Below, in pieces: positions 32,881 through 41,925 of a stretch of DNA of 56,458 bases. The notes beneath the pieces are model-generated. The model saw only the letters and a list, made by a program, of their open reading frames with translations. It did not search any database and was not told where the DNA came from. Origin of the DNA: Armatimonadetes bacterium CG2_30_59_28 (GTDB taxonomy: Bacteria; Armatimonadota; Abditibacteriia; CG2-30-59-28); NCBI GenBank assembly GCA_001872605.1, contig MNXM01000308.1, positions 4,653-61,110 on the forward strand, written 5' to 3'. The position numbers and the translations under genes were made by a program. Numbering within the stretch: the first letter of the stretch is position 1; every line of letters begins with the position of its first letter.

Positions 32881-34338
32881 CTACAGCCCGAGCTCTTCCC
32901 AGATGGCGTCCACGCGCGCTTTTATTTCCGGTGACATCAGGCACTCATCCGGCCATCGCCGATGGAAGCCTTCTTCGGGAAGCTTGCGCGTCGCGTCGAT
33001 CCCCAGTTTCCCACTCAATCCGGGAGTGTAGGCGGCGAAGTCGAGGTCGTCGCAGACCCCTTCGCTCAGGACGACATCGTGCTTGGGGTCGAAGTGGGTT
33101 CCCACCTTCCACATTACCTCGGACAGGTCCTGCACGTTGACGCCTTTATCGACGATCACCACAACCTTGGTAAACATCAGTTGACCCAACCCCCACACCG
33201 CGTGCATCACCTTCCGCGCGTGTCCGGGATAACGCTTGTCAATGGAAACGATAGCAAAGTTGTGGAAGATGCCTTCGATCGGTAGGTTGATATCAACGAT
33301 CTCAGGAACGGTGGTCTTGATCAATGGCAGGAACATCCGCTCCGTGGCCTTCCCGAGCCACGCGTCCTCCTGAGGCGGGGGACCGACCACGGTGGTGATG
33401 TAGATGGGGTTCTTTCGCCGCGTCACGGCCGTAAGGTGGAAGACGGGAAACTCCTCGGCGTGCGAGTAGTACCCCTGATGGTCGCCGAACGGGCCCTCCA
33501 GCCGCCGCTCACCCGGCTCGCAATAACCCTCAAGGACGATCTCCGCGTTCGCTGGAACTTCGAGGCTCACCGTTCGGCACTTCACCAGTTCTACCGGCTC
33601 CCCCCGGAGAAAGCCGGCGAGGAGCATCTCATCCACCTCGTCCGGCAGTGGCGCGGACGCGGCGTAAATTGTCGCCGGGTCGCAGCCGATGGCGACCGCG
33701 ACTTCCAGTCGCTCGCCACGCTCCTCGGCGACGCGGTAATGCTGCGCGCCCCCCTTGTGCTGCTGCCAGTGCATCCCAAGCGTCTGGTCATCAAACTTCT
33801 GAATCCGATACAAGCCCGCGTTCCGGGCGCCATGCTCCGGGTGTTTTGTGAACGTCAGAGAAAGTGTAATGTACCGCCCCTTCCCAACCCCGCCTCCATC
33901 CCCCGGCCAACATTGAATCAACGGCAGCGGAGCCACGCTGGCGCCGGAGATTTCCACAACTTCCTGACAGACTCCTGAGGAGACAACGCGTGGCGGCAGT
34001 TCCGACAGCCGTTTCAGTTTCGGCAGCGCCTTCAGCTTCTCGATGAGCGACGTCGGAATCTCCGGCTTCAGCAGCAGCGCGATCTCCTCCCCGATGGCAT
34101 CGAGGCTCTCTGTTTCCAGCGCCAGCTCCATGCGGCGCCGCGTCCCGAAAGCGTTGATGAGAACCGGAATGTCGTGCCCTTTCACCTCGTTGAAGAGCAA
34201 AGCGGGCCCGTCTCGCTTGACAACGCGATTGTAGACCTCGGAGACTTCGAGGAGAGGATCCACCTCCACGTCGATTTCGCGGAGTTCGCCTTTCGCCCGG
34301 AGCGCCTGAACGAAATCATGGAGGTCACGATACGCCAC
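32881..34338 (-). CDS. UbiD family decarboxylase, menaquinone-type
   Basis: Member of the prenylated-FMN-dependent UbiD decarboxylase family, with 485 residues of normal length. Visible family blocks are GRYITLSLTFTKHPE (near 155), ALPD/VDEMLLAGFLRGEPVELVKC (near 235), and the acid pair region EGPFGDHQGYYS (near 285) that contains the catalytic glutamate/aspartate. It lies between UroD-like B and mqnE, and a UbiD homologue is used in the futalosine pathway for a late decarboxylation, so that is the likely job. The prFMN synthase UbiX is not in the window. Confidence 0.88.
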   Translation of the reverse strand: MAYRDLHDFVQALRAKGELREIDVEVDPLLEVSEVYNRVVKRDGPALLFNEVKGHDIPVLINAFGTRRRMELALETESLDAIGEEIALLLKPEIPTSLIEKLKALPKLKRLSELPPRVVSSGVCQEVVEISGASVAPLPLIQCWPGDGGGVGKGRYITLSLTFTKHPEHGARNAGLYRIQKFDDQTLGMHWQQHKGGAQHYRVAEERGERLEVAVAIGCDPATIYAASAPLPDEVDEMLLAGFLRGEPVELVKCRTVSLEVPANAEIVLEGYCEPGERRLEGPFGDHQGYYSHAEEFPVFHLTAVTRRKNPIYITTVVGPPPQEDAWLGKATERMFLPLIKTTVPEIVDINLPIEGIFHNFAIVSIDKRYPGHARKVMHAVWGLGQLMFTKVVVIVDKGVNVQDLSEVMWKVGTHFDPKHDVVLSEGVCDDLDFAAYTPGLSGKLGIDATRKLPEEGFHRRWPDECLMSPEIKARVDAIWEELGL

Positions 34339-34365
34339 TGAGTTCCCCCGAAGGAAAGCATCCCA

Positions 34366-35604
34366 CTACCGGTACTCGTTCACAGCCTCGACCATCGCAA
34401 CGACATTCTGCGGAGGAACGCTTGCCAGGATGTTGTGAATCTGCGTGAAAACGAATCCGCCCCCCGGGCGGAAGATGGCAAGTCGCTCCCGCACCTGCTC
34501 CCTGACCTCAGCCGGTGTGTCGTGCTGCAGCACACCCTGAGTTTCACACCCGCCACCCCAGAAGCAAATATCTTTCCCGTATTCCTTCTTCAGGTGAGCG
34601 GCAGCCATGCGCGAGCAATTCGTCTGCACCGGGTTCAGTATTTCCACACCTGCATCGATCAGGTCGGGGAGCAGCTCTTCCACCGATCCGCAGGAGTGCA
34701 GGAAAATTTTAATATCGGCCAGCGTCTTGACATGGGCAATTAATGCCTTGAGTCTCGGCTTGAACAGCTTCCGAAAGGTGTCCGGCGATATCTGCGCGCC
34801 CGACTGGCTTCCCAGATCGTCGCCCAGTTGGATGATCTGGACAGAGCCGTTGATGGCGGGAAGAATCTTCTCAGCGTTGCTGATGTGGAGTTCCAGCAAA
34901 CGATCCAGCAGGGCCGCCACTTGTCCCGGACTGGCCGCCACGTCCATCAGAAAATTGTCGATACGCCGCAGGAATTGACCCCATTCGAGGAAGTTGCCGC
35001 CAAAGGCGATCATGATGGCCTTGTCGGTGGTCTCACACAACTGCCGCGCCGTCTGCCGGATGTCATTCAAGTGCTCCGGCGTCAGTGGCTTGTGGTAGGG
35101 CGCGGTCGGCATCGCGGCCCAGGTAACCTTGCCCATCCACTCCGGCACCCTTTTCAGGTCCCACGGTTCCTCCAGGTCTGCCATCGGCCAATGGCACTGG
35201 CTAACGTACTGCACCCCTTTCGGCATGCGCCCGATGATCGTGCCGTCGGCATGTTCACACACCCACCCTCCATCCCTGGGCTTTAGATTGATATAGGCGG
35301 GCAACTGCCCCGGCGAGCCGTCCGGCAGCGTCCAATCCTTCCACTCGGTGTCAGCGGTCAGAAAGGCACGTCCCATGTCGACCACGTCTGCCTGCCAGAA
35401 ATCAAGGGCGTCATCATCCGGCTGAGCCAGCTGCTGGATCACGTCATAGACCTTCGTGTTTCCGGCTTCCCACCCGAGATACTCACGCAAGCGATTGTAG
35501 GCAATCGCCATGATCCCCGTCGAGCGCATTCCTCCCAGGTCCACAGGCACCCGATCGGGTTCTCGGTGCTCGATGGCCGCGAGAACACGTTCACGACTGG
35601 TCAT
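34366..35604 (-). CDS. UroD/MtaA superfamily protein B with zinc motif
   Basis: UroD-fold protein of 412 residues that keeps the zinc pattern of methylcobamide methyltransferases: FLHSCG gives H303 and C305, and WGGGCETQ gives C353. N-terminal MTSRERVLAAIEHREPDRVP is standard for this group. True UroD arginines are absent, so it is unlikely to decarboxylate uroporphyrinogen. A corrinoid-dependent methyltransferase role would need a corrinoid protein that is not nearby. It is 27 bp upstream of the UbiD gene and downstream of UroD-like A. Confidence 0.8.
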   Translation of the reverse strand: MTSRERVLAAIEHREPDRVPVDLGGMRSTGIMAIAYNRLREYLGWEAGNTKVYDVIQQLAQPDDDALDFWQADVVDMGRAFLTADTEWKDWTLPDGSPGQLPAYINLKPRDGGWVCEHADGTIIGRMPKGVQYVSQCHWPMADLEEPWDLKRVPEWMGKVTWAAMPTAPYHKPLTPEHLNDIRQTARQLCETTDKAIMIAFGGNFLEWGQFLRRIDNFLMDVAASPGQVAALLDRLLELHISNAEKILPAINGSVQIIQLGDDLGSQSGAQISPDTFRKLFKPRLKALIAHVKTLADIKIFLHSCGSVEELLPDLIDAGVEILNPVQTNCSRMAAAHLKKEYGKDICFWGGGCETQGVLQHDTPAEVREQVRERLAIFRPGGGFVFTQIHNILASVPPQNVVAMVEAVNEYR

Positions 35605-35622
35605 CTCTGTGCCTCCTTCCCG

Positions 35623-36684
35623 TCAGGACTCGTACCCGCCATATTGGCGAACGAGGTCGATGACGAATGAGTAGTTCTCGAAACTTACCGTGGGCGGGAT
35701 GGAGTGATCGCAGTGGTACATGTACCCACCACCTTCCTTTGCCGCAGTGACCTTGGTGGAAACTTCCTCGAAAATCTCATCCTTCGTCCGACACATCACA
35801 TCGGTGCTGATGTTCCCGAAAAACACAATATCGGCCCCATACTGCTTCTTGTACTTCCGAATGTCGTTGCCGCAGCGCGCCTCAATCGGCTGCATGGCGT
35901 CGAATCCGGCTGCGATCAGGAGCGGAATCATCTCTCCCATGTAGCCGTCGCAGTGGAAGATCATCGGGAGATCGTGCCTGTCACAGAACGCACGCGTTGC
36001 CTGGTGGCTTGGAAGGACAAGCTCACGGTGTACCTTCGGCGAGTACAGCATCCCGTTTTTGTAGCAGAGGTCGGAGAAAAACCACAGCCCGTCGAATTCC
36101 ATCCCCGCGTCGATCAACTGCTGCATGAGACGGTGGTTGAACTCGGTATGCGTACGGATAACATCAGCAACGAAGTCGGGCTGCTCCGCCAGTGTCTCGA
36201 GAGCCATCTCGAACCCCATGAGGTGCTCGAGAAAGTACCACATGGGTTCACAAGGACGAATCGTAATGAAGCAATCCCGCTCGCGGAGTTGGCGGTACGT
36301 CTCTCCGATCGACTCCACTGAAACGTTTCCGCCGAAGTTCTCCTTATGGGCATTCCAGTCGTCCCACGTTTTGATGGTCGCATCCAGCCGGGATGGGGTC
36401 GCGTAATTGTTCTTCCACGACCTGACCACTGCCCCATCCGCGTCGCGGCGGACAACATAGTCGTCCGTCTCGTCCAGCGTCTCCTCCGGCAGTTGTAGGT
36501 TCGCCTGAAAGCCCAGAACACCTATCTCATCCAAACCGAAATATTCGGTGGGCGATATACCGGCTGGCAACCCCTCGGCACGCCACCGCTCGACCGTCTC
36601 CGGCCAGAAGCAGATATCCACCATCGGCACGCGGTCAGGCACTCGATGGTTCAGTGTTTCCCGAATTCGTTCTCGTGATGTCAT
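35623..36684 (-). CDS. UroD/MtaA superfamily protein A
   Basis: Third UroD-fold protein of the cluster, about 353 residues from ATG 36684 (MTSRERIRETLNHRVPDRVP). The putative metal region reads FHCDGYMGE with H244 (HCDG in place of HxC), a later FFGNIST lacks the third ligand cysteine, and YHCDHSIPPTV lies near 323. Thus its zinc site is likely incomplete compared with protein B. No convincing Shine-Dalgarno site precedes it; an inverted repeat lies directly upstream. It is first of the run toward UbiD and mqn genes. Confidence 0.78.
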   Translation of the reverse strand: MTSRERIRETLNHRVPDRVPMVDICFWPETVERWRAEGLPAGISPTEYFGLDEIGVLGFQANLQLPEETLDETDDYVVRRDADGAVVRSWKNNYATPSRLDATIKTWDDWNAHKENFGGNVSVESIGETYRQLRERDCFITIRPCEPMWYFLEHLMGFEMALETLAEQPDFVADVIRTHTEFNHRLMQQLIDAGMEFDGLWFFSDLCYKNGMLYSPKVHRELVLPSHQATRAFCDRHDLPMIFHCDGYMGEMIPLLIAAGFDAMQPIEARCGNDIRKYKKQYGADIVFFGNISTDVMCRTKDEIFEEVSTKVTAAKEGGGYMYHCDHSIPPTVSFENYSFVIDLVRQYGGYES

Positions 36685-36692
36685 TTTGGGAG

Positions 36693-36742
36693 GGCGGGCA
36701 TTCCTACCGCCAAACATGAGAGGGCGGACAGGAATGCCCGCC
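36693..36742. repeat. GGCGGGCATTCCT inverted repeat
   Basis: GGCGGGCATTCCT (36693-36705) and AGGAATGCCCGCC (36730-36742) are perfect reverse complements with a 24-nt spacer that itself carries GGGCGG. It sits between UroD-like A and the small ORF. Confidence 0.75.
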
Positions 36743-36760
36743 GCTACTGACCCGACTACC

Positions 36761-36961
36761 TCATCGAAAATAGTCCGGCGCGTTCTTGTGGAGGTCGTAA
36801 TCCTCCTGCTTCCAAGTCTCGATACCACAGCCTCTGCAAAGCCGCTCCAACTGCCCGAAGGAGGTAACATTGTAGTTCTGGAGAATCTGCAACGCCTCCA
36901 ACCCGCGTGACTGCGTCATCAATTCAGCGGCTTGCTCAAGGAGTCGCCGAGGGATTTCCAA
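36761..36961 (-). CDS. Small hypothetical protein
   Basis: A possible 66-residue protein from TTG 36961, with AAAGGA about ten bases before it, ending KQEDYDLHKNAPDYFR. Helical and leucine-rich in the middle (LLEQAAELM, LEALQILQNY). It overlaps nothing with the lipoprotein, whose stop is at 36969. No family recognised; support is only the intact frame and its acceptable start, so I hold it loosely. Confidence 0.4.
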   Translation of the reverse strand: MEIPRRLLEQAAELMTQSRGLEALQILQNYNVTSFGQLERLCRGCGIETWKQEDYDLHKNAPDYFR

Positions 36962-36968
36962 CCTTCCA

Positions 36969-37469
36969 TCATCCTTTCTTCGCCGGTGGGGCCTGCGGGA
37001 AGACACTGAGGAGGTCTTTGGCTCCGTCAATGGCAGCAACTCGGTCAATTTCCGCGCCCAGCTTCTTCGCGGTGGTAGTCATCTTCGACTCGAACTTCTC
37101 CTTCAGTTCCTTCTCCATTATCTTGGGAGGTTCGGGCATCTCCTGCGCCTGTTTCTGAAGGGCATTCATTTTCTCAACCTGTGTCTTGAGATCGGGCTTC
37201 GCCGCGTCGGCGGTCTTCTTGTCCTTCACTGCGGACAGAATCGCCGTCATCTCAGTCATCCCGTCAAGCATCGCTTGCTGGATTTCCGCATGGGTTGCGT
37301 CGGTCGGCGCTTTATGGGTCTTTCCCTCCGGCAAAGCGGGCCCCCCCTTGGGCGGCTCCGGCACAGAATTTGGGTCCACCGAGGGAATTTCCGCCTTCTT
37401 CCCACACCCAACCAGAAAGCAAACCGTCACAACACCAATCCATGCAAACATACATCTCCCCAAATTCAT
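36969..37469 (-). CDS. Small lipoprotein with coiled-coil
   Basis: Probable lipoprotein of 166 residues; the ATG at 37469 (GGGAGG upstream) starts a signal peptide ending in the lipobox LVGC with cysteine 22. The mature protein has a proline-rich stretch followed by lysine- and glutamate-rich helices (residues about 60-145), likely a coiled coil. The function is not recognisable. A TTGCCA-18-TAGAAT promoter lies upstream, so it may be expressed apart from the peptidase gene. Confidence 0.6.
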   Translation of the reverse strand: MNLGRCMFAWIGVVTVCFLVGCGKKAEIPSVDPNSVPEPPKGGPALPEGKTHKAPTDATHAEIQQAMLDGMTEMTAILSAVKDKKTADAAKPDLKTQVEKMNALQKQAQEMPEPPKIMEKELKEKFESKMTTTAKKLGAEIDRVAAIDGAKDLLSVFPQAPPAKKG

Positions 37470-37501
37470 CCCATACCTCCCAATATATTTCGCTGACAGG
37501 A

Positions 37502-37531
37502 ATTCTACTCGCGACAACCTCATTATGGCAA
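37502..37531 (-). promoter_or_regulatory. Possible promoter of the small lipoprotein
   Basis: Minus-strand TTGCCA (37531-37526), 18-nt spacer, TAGAAT (37507-37502), about 33 bases upstream of the ATG. Confidence 0.45.
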
Positions 37532-37642
37532 GGCACACAACCTGCATCAAGCCCCCAACACTCGCGCGTCTGCACGTCGCTCGTCCCAGCGCTGCTCCCG
37601 GTTCGTCATCCGTCAAGCATGCAGCGGGGGGCGAATGACCAG

Positions 37643-39616
37643 TCACCGATCACCTCCGGCAAGGCTGCGGAGCCACGCGGTGAGAAACTGCTGCTGGTTC
37701 ACCTTGAGACCCTTGATGAAAGCGTGGTCAGCGGTCATGCCTCGCCCGAGGTCGCGGAGGATGCTCAGCAGAGCCTGCTTGCCAGCCTGTTTGAGCAGGA
37801 ACTCAACCATCGAGTTCGCCTGGCTGTACGCGAGAAAGCTGTCCTCCCCCTCGAAATTCCAGGCAAGGAGTTGCGGAATGCTGTTGAGTTGATTTCTCTG
37901 CCAGGCTTCGGACACGCGCTTCTGATAGTCCCAGTATCCTCCCTGCACGACACAGGCAATCCCTTCGTTCAGCCAGTCGGGGATCAGGGCGCCATCGGTG
38001 ATTGTCTTGATGGCGACGTGGCCATATTCGTGCGCCACCACGGAGAAGGTATCCTTGTCCGACTGGACGTAGGTCACAATCTCCTCACCGTCGGTATAGG
38101 CTGCCGCAAACTCCGATATCGGCGACTCCGCCGCGATGCTGGCAAACTTCTGGAATTCTCCCTGAGTCGGGAACAGCACGACCTCGGTCTGCTTCATGGG
38201 AATCCCGAAATCCGAGTACGTGTTGTGCTGGGCATATTCCAGAGCGGCGAGCAGTTGAGGGAGACTGGGATTGTCGTGCCGTGCGCGCACCGTGAAGAGG
38301 TCCGACCGAAGCAGCGCAGGGGGCTTGCGCCGGGAGTTAGCGATGCAACGCTGAACGTTCGCGCTGGAAGCCCGCAGGGCGTCCTTCACCGCGGCTGACC
38401 GGATCGACCTCATCAAGACCTGGGCACGCGACCACTCAGACTCAGCGCGTTTGTCATCGCCCAGGCGCAAACACCAGAGAGAGCGTTGTAGGCATTCGGC
38501 GGGGTCGGATGAAGCCTCGCCATACCTGCTTAGACTTTCGTGGAGAAGCAATCGCGGGTGGAGGGGCGAAACCCCAACAGCTCCCTCAAATTGGATGCGA
38601 TCACTCGCCATCCGAAGCGGATCACGCTCCACGAGATGCTCTGCCTCGCACAACTCGGAATCTGCAATCATGCTCGGCTGGAGACCCTTCGCCTTCTGCA
38701 ACTCCTCCAGTGACTTGGCGTATAATCCAAGTTGTGCGAGCGTTGTTGCGTAATCCCGGTGAAGACCGGCATCGCCAAAGCTGCCTTCCACCGCCTCGCG
38801 CAGACGACGCGCCTGCATCTCAGCGGTATCCTCTGCCGTATGCGACACTGACCTGGAAAGGCGCAACGAATCCCACTCGGTCGCGGCAACGAGCCAGGCT
38901 TCTCCATTCCACTGGACAAAGAGGTGAGCGTTCATTGGCCGATTGCATTCCGCTCCCTCCCCTACTACCTGCTCCAGCGCGTCCGTTATGTCTGCACTAA
39001 ACCGACCGGATGGAGGAACGGCAGGCGACGCCACACGTCCTTCCCACCGCATCTGCCGCAGGGGAAACCATTGTCCACCCGCGTGGGCCACGACGAAATG
39101 CAGCACGCGAGGATACTGAGGTCGGTCTTCCTGTTCCACCGCCTGCCGGACCTCAGCTCCAATGTCCACCCCATTCCACTGTTGTGCAGTGAAACGCCAG
39201 TGGGTGCCATCGCGACGCAGAAGGAAGTCGATGATCCCGCGGTCGATGGTTTGTGGCTGCCGAGGCGCGTTCAGCTCCGAGGTCCGGCCGGTCAATACAA
39301 ATTCCGTGCGGACCAGTGCGGAGTCGCCGGACGTTCCCACAATTGCGGGCACCTGGTTGAGCCGGAGGTCCCGATAGCGAGAGAAAACCCTGGTCCAGTA
39401 GTCTCTCAGTGGTCCCTGAGAACTGCCAGACACCAGTTCCATAATCCCGGCCATCGACTCGCCGGCCACGGCGGAGGCGTATGAGTGCAGGAGTTGGTCA
39501 ATGCCTCCTGTGTCACTGTCACCCAGCGCCGCCGTTGTCACCTGCCCGGGTTGCAGGAGCATCCAGGTGATCCACAGACAAGCGTAGACGAGGCTCTTGG
39601 GGAAGTTGCGTTTCAT
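37643..39616 (-). CDS. Secreted gluzincin-like peptidase (peptidase MA fold)
   Basis: Exported metallopeptidase-like protein of 657 residues with an N-terminal signal segment (about 8-30). Most of the chain is a unique helical region with TPR-like helices (about 260-340). The catalytic part is C-terminal: HEYGH (529-533) and, 16 residues later, LNEG with the third zinc-ligand glutamate E551, the gluzincin pattern of the MA-like family. All catalytic residues are kept, so it is likely active, probably in the periplasm or on the cell surface. It lies directly before lptD on the same strand. Confidence 0.75.
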   Translation of the reverse strand: MKRNFPKSLVYACLWITWMLLQPGQVTTAALGDSDTGGIDQLLHSYASAVAGESMAGIMELVSGSSQGPLRDYWTRVFSRYRDLRLNQVPAIVGTSGDSALVRTEFVLTGRTSELNAPRQPQTIDRGIIDFLLRRDGTHWRFTAQQWNGVDIGAEVRQAVEQEDRPQYPRVLHFVVAHAGGQWFPLRQMRWEGRVASPAVPPSGRFSADITDALEQVVGEGAECNRPMNAHLFVQWNGEAWLVAATEWDSLRLSRSVSHTAEDTAEMQARRLREAVEGSFGDAGLHRDYATTLAQLGLYAKSLEELQKAKGLQPSMIADSELCEAEHLVERDPLRMASDRIQFEGAVGVSPLHPRLLLHESLSRYGEASSDPAECLQRSLWCLRLGDDKRAESEWSRAQVLMRSIRSAAVKDALRASSANVQRCIANSRRKPPALLRSDLFTVRARHDNPSLPQLLAALEYAQHNTYSDFGIPMKQTEVVLFPTQGEFQKFASIAAESPISEFAAAYTDGEEIVTYVQSDKDTFSVVAHEYGHVAIKTITDGALIPDWLNEGIACVVQGGYWDYQKRVSEAWQRNQLNSIPQLLAWNFEGEDSFLAYSQANSMVEFLLKQAGKQALLSILRDLGRGMTADHAFIKGLKVNQQQFLTAWLRSLAGGDR

Positions 39617-39636
39617 GTTTCGGTGAAGACAATTCG

Positions 39637-41925
39637 TCAGTAGATCTCTCCGCCGCTGGTATCCAGCAATTCTCCGGATTCACCGACCCCGAAGCGGGTA
39701 TCAAAGAACGGAAAAGCCTTCAGCGCCAGATCGAAACGCATTTCTCTTCTCTGATCGTCATACGTCAGGAATGCGTGCCAGTCGTGGAAGGTTCGGCGAA
39801 CCTTCACCTGGTTATAGTCGAAGTCGCGGGTGAAGCCGTTGTAACCGCTCAGGGCCTGGATGCCCCACCGCTCCCCGACTCGCCAGTCGAGGTAGGCGTT
39901 GACGCGGCTAAGGTCGTCCGTGACGGGGTTGTAGCGCGTGGTGACATTGAAATTGAGTCTGTCCTTGTGGAACAGCTTGAACCGAGTCAACACGTCGCGG
40001 AACTCCGAATTGTTGATATCGTATCCCGTGGACAGACTGAAATAGTAAGTCTCATTGGGTATGAACTGATAACGCAGAATGGCATCCCGATAGATGTCCT
40101 GTGAGAGGTCGAGCCCGGCGCTGAAATTGATCCTCATCCGGTCCCCCAGGTTATACTGAAGCACGGAATCCACGGAGTCGAAGGCGCGGGAGTAGTCAAA
40201 GCGGAACGGCGTAAACCCCGACGGGGCCTGGCGCGAGTAGGTCACCGTCCCCGACCAGTGACGGTCGAGTTGACGCTTCAGCTCGCTGCGGTAATTAACC
40301 ACATATTGCGCAGAGTTGTCGCTGTAGAACGACTGCTGAAAGGCGCCTGAGAGCGTCAGGCTGGTGTCGTCCCCGTAGGTCTTCATGTAGTTGTCGAGTT
40401 TCAAGTCGAGATTGGCCCGATAGAGACTGGTATGCTCCGGGAACTCCTTGAACTGCCCAAACCCAAGTTTGAGGCCGGCAGGAAACATGCCGAACACTTC
40501 ATGCTTTGTGCGAAGAGAATCGGTCTGCAGTTCCACTTCCGGAACGCGATTGAGATAGTAGCTCAGGTCATCGCCCGAATAGTCCGCCCCATCGAGGTCT
40601 TCGCGTTGCTCCATGCGGAACGTCCAGTCCAGCCACTTGCCCCTGTTCTTTACCTCGAGTCTGGAATCAAGCTCCTGGTCCGCGGCAGAGCCAGAGATGA
40701 AGTCGAAGTAACGATAGTCCTCGCTGAGCGTCACGGTGGTGTCGGGAGTCGCCTGATGGGTCACGCGGAAGTTGACGTTGCGTGAAGCGCTGTCACTGTA
40801 GTCACTGTTTGAGCGGCGTTCGTGCAGGCCAAGCTGGACGTTGGTTCCATCCACGTTGCGTCTGAGACTGAGGTCCGTATTGAGCATATTGGAGTTCTGG
40901 GAATACAGGTCGTTGCGGGATGCGTTCAGCGAGAAATCCGCGAGAACGTCGAAGGGCAGTTCCTGACGATGTTGTAGACGCGCGTCCAGCTCCGTATTGC
41001 CTGTGTCGCGGTCCTGGAGGTGGTAAACATACGCCGAACCCCCGCCGGAGTCCAGCGTGTAATCCTGCTGCACACCTGTCCCAATCCCGCGTTTCTGCAT
41101 GAAATCCATGTACAGCGTTCCAAGTTGTTTCTCCGTAGCCATGTACTGGTACGTCGTCTTCAGGAAGTATCCCTCCGCGTCGTTCACGCCCCAGTATGGC
41201 AGGATGGGGATGCGTCGTCGGGCAAAGGGCTTCAGCGAAACGGAAAACGTGTGGACACTGAAGACTCGCTTTTCGCCGAGGTAGAAGCCGGCGTTCCTGA
41301 CGATGATCTTGTCGTCGGGAATCACGGTGATCTTCCGGGCGCGTATGGAGTAGTGGGGATCAGCCAGATCGCATGTTGTCACCAGACCACTCGACGCCTC
41401 AACGCGATTCTCGCTGCCTGCCACCTTCTCGCCTCGCACGTAGATCGGTTCCAGCACAGTGCCTGGCTCGAAATAGCGGGGTGAGATTTCGCCCCGTCCC
41501 TTATGGAACTCCCAGCGGCTATCCTTGAGGTTGACCGTGATCTCTTCGCCAGTGAAAACTTGGTTCTTCGCGACGATCCGGACATTGCCAGTCATCCGGG
41601 CCTCCTCACGGTCTTCGTCCATCTCAAGCCTGTCGGAATGGATTTCGAGATCGCGATACAGGATAGCCACATTGCCGGTTGCAGTGGCAGTACGGTTCTT
41701 CTCGTCCTGCAACAGTCTGTCAGCGGTGATGTGGATGGTGGTTGTCTCTCCTGCCGCGTCCGGCGTCTGCGCCGCGTCCGGCGTCTGCGCCGCGTCCGGC
41801 GTCTGCGCCGCGTCCGGCGTCTGCGCCGCAAGGGTGCCGGCACACGGCCACATCGCCCCCACGACGACGAGCGCCCAGGAGACGCAAGTGATTGCGATTC
41901 TGTTGTTGGAGGGGAACTTTCTCAT
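39637..41925 (-). CDS. lptD: LPS-assembly protein LptD-like (OstA) outer-membrane protein
   Basis: Outer-membrane beta-barrel that inserts lipopolysaccharide. About 762 residues from ATG 41925, which overlaps the lptF stop (ATGA). The signal region is followed by four QTPDAA repeats (coded at 41753-41824), then the OstA/LptA-like N-terminal domain (about 65-200; TATGNVAILYRD, ARMTGNVRIV) and a long beta-strand-rich C-terminal region ending in a typical terminal aromatic-containing strand. Pairing with lptF argues for a real LPS export system. The barrel is poorly conserved, so the ortholog call rests on the OstA part and context. Confidence 0.85.
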   Translation of the reverse strand: MRKFPSNNRIAITCVSWALVVVGAMWPCAGTLAAQTPDAAQTPDAAQTPDAAQTPDAAGETTTIHITADRLLQDEKNRTATATGNVAILYRDLEIHSDRLEMDEDREEARMTGNVRIVAKNQVFTGEEITVNLKDSRWEFHKGRGEISPRYFEPGTVLEPIYVRGEKVAGSENRVEASSGLVTTCDLADPHYSIRARKITVIPDDKIIVRNAGFYLGEKRVFSVHTFSVSLKPFARRRIPILPYWGVNDAEGYFLKTTYQYMATEKQLGTLYMDFMQKRGIGTGVQQDYTLDSGGGSAYVYHLQDRDTGNTELDARLQHRQELPFDVLADFSLNASRNDLYSQNSNMLNTDLSLRRNVDGTNVQLGLHERRSNSDYSDSASRNVNFRVTHQATPDTTVTLSEDYRYFDFISGSAADQELDSRLEVKNRGKWLDWTFRMEQREDLDGADYSGDDLSYYLNRVPEVELQTDSLRTKHEVFGMFPAGLKLGFGQFKEFPEHTSLYRANLDLKLDNYMKTYGDDTSLTLSGAFQQSFYSDNSAQYVVNYRSELKRQLDRHWSGTVTYSRQAPSGFTPFRFDYSRAFDSVDSVLQYNLGDRMRINFSAGLDLSQDIYRDAILRYQFIPNETYYFSLSTGYDINNSEFRDVLTRFKLFHKDRLNFNVTTRYNPVTDDLSRVNAYLDWRVGERWGIQALSGYNGFTRDFDYNQVKVRRTFHDWHAFLTYDDQRREMRFDLALKAFPFFDTRFGVGESGELLDTSGGEIY
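41753..41824 (-). repeat. Four tandem 18-bp units in lptD
   Basis: Unit GCCGCGTCCGGCGTCTGC is present four times in a row and encodes the QTPDAA hexapeptide near the start of mature LptD. Copy number is likely to vary by slippage. Confidence 0.9.

Noticed and set aside
34366-35604. Heme-pathway uroporphyrinogen decarboxylase (hemE)
   Set aside because: The N-terminal arginine motif of HemE is absent and a methyltransferase-type zinc motif is present; no other heme genes are nearby.
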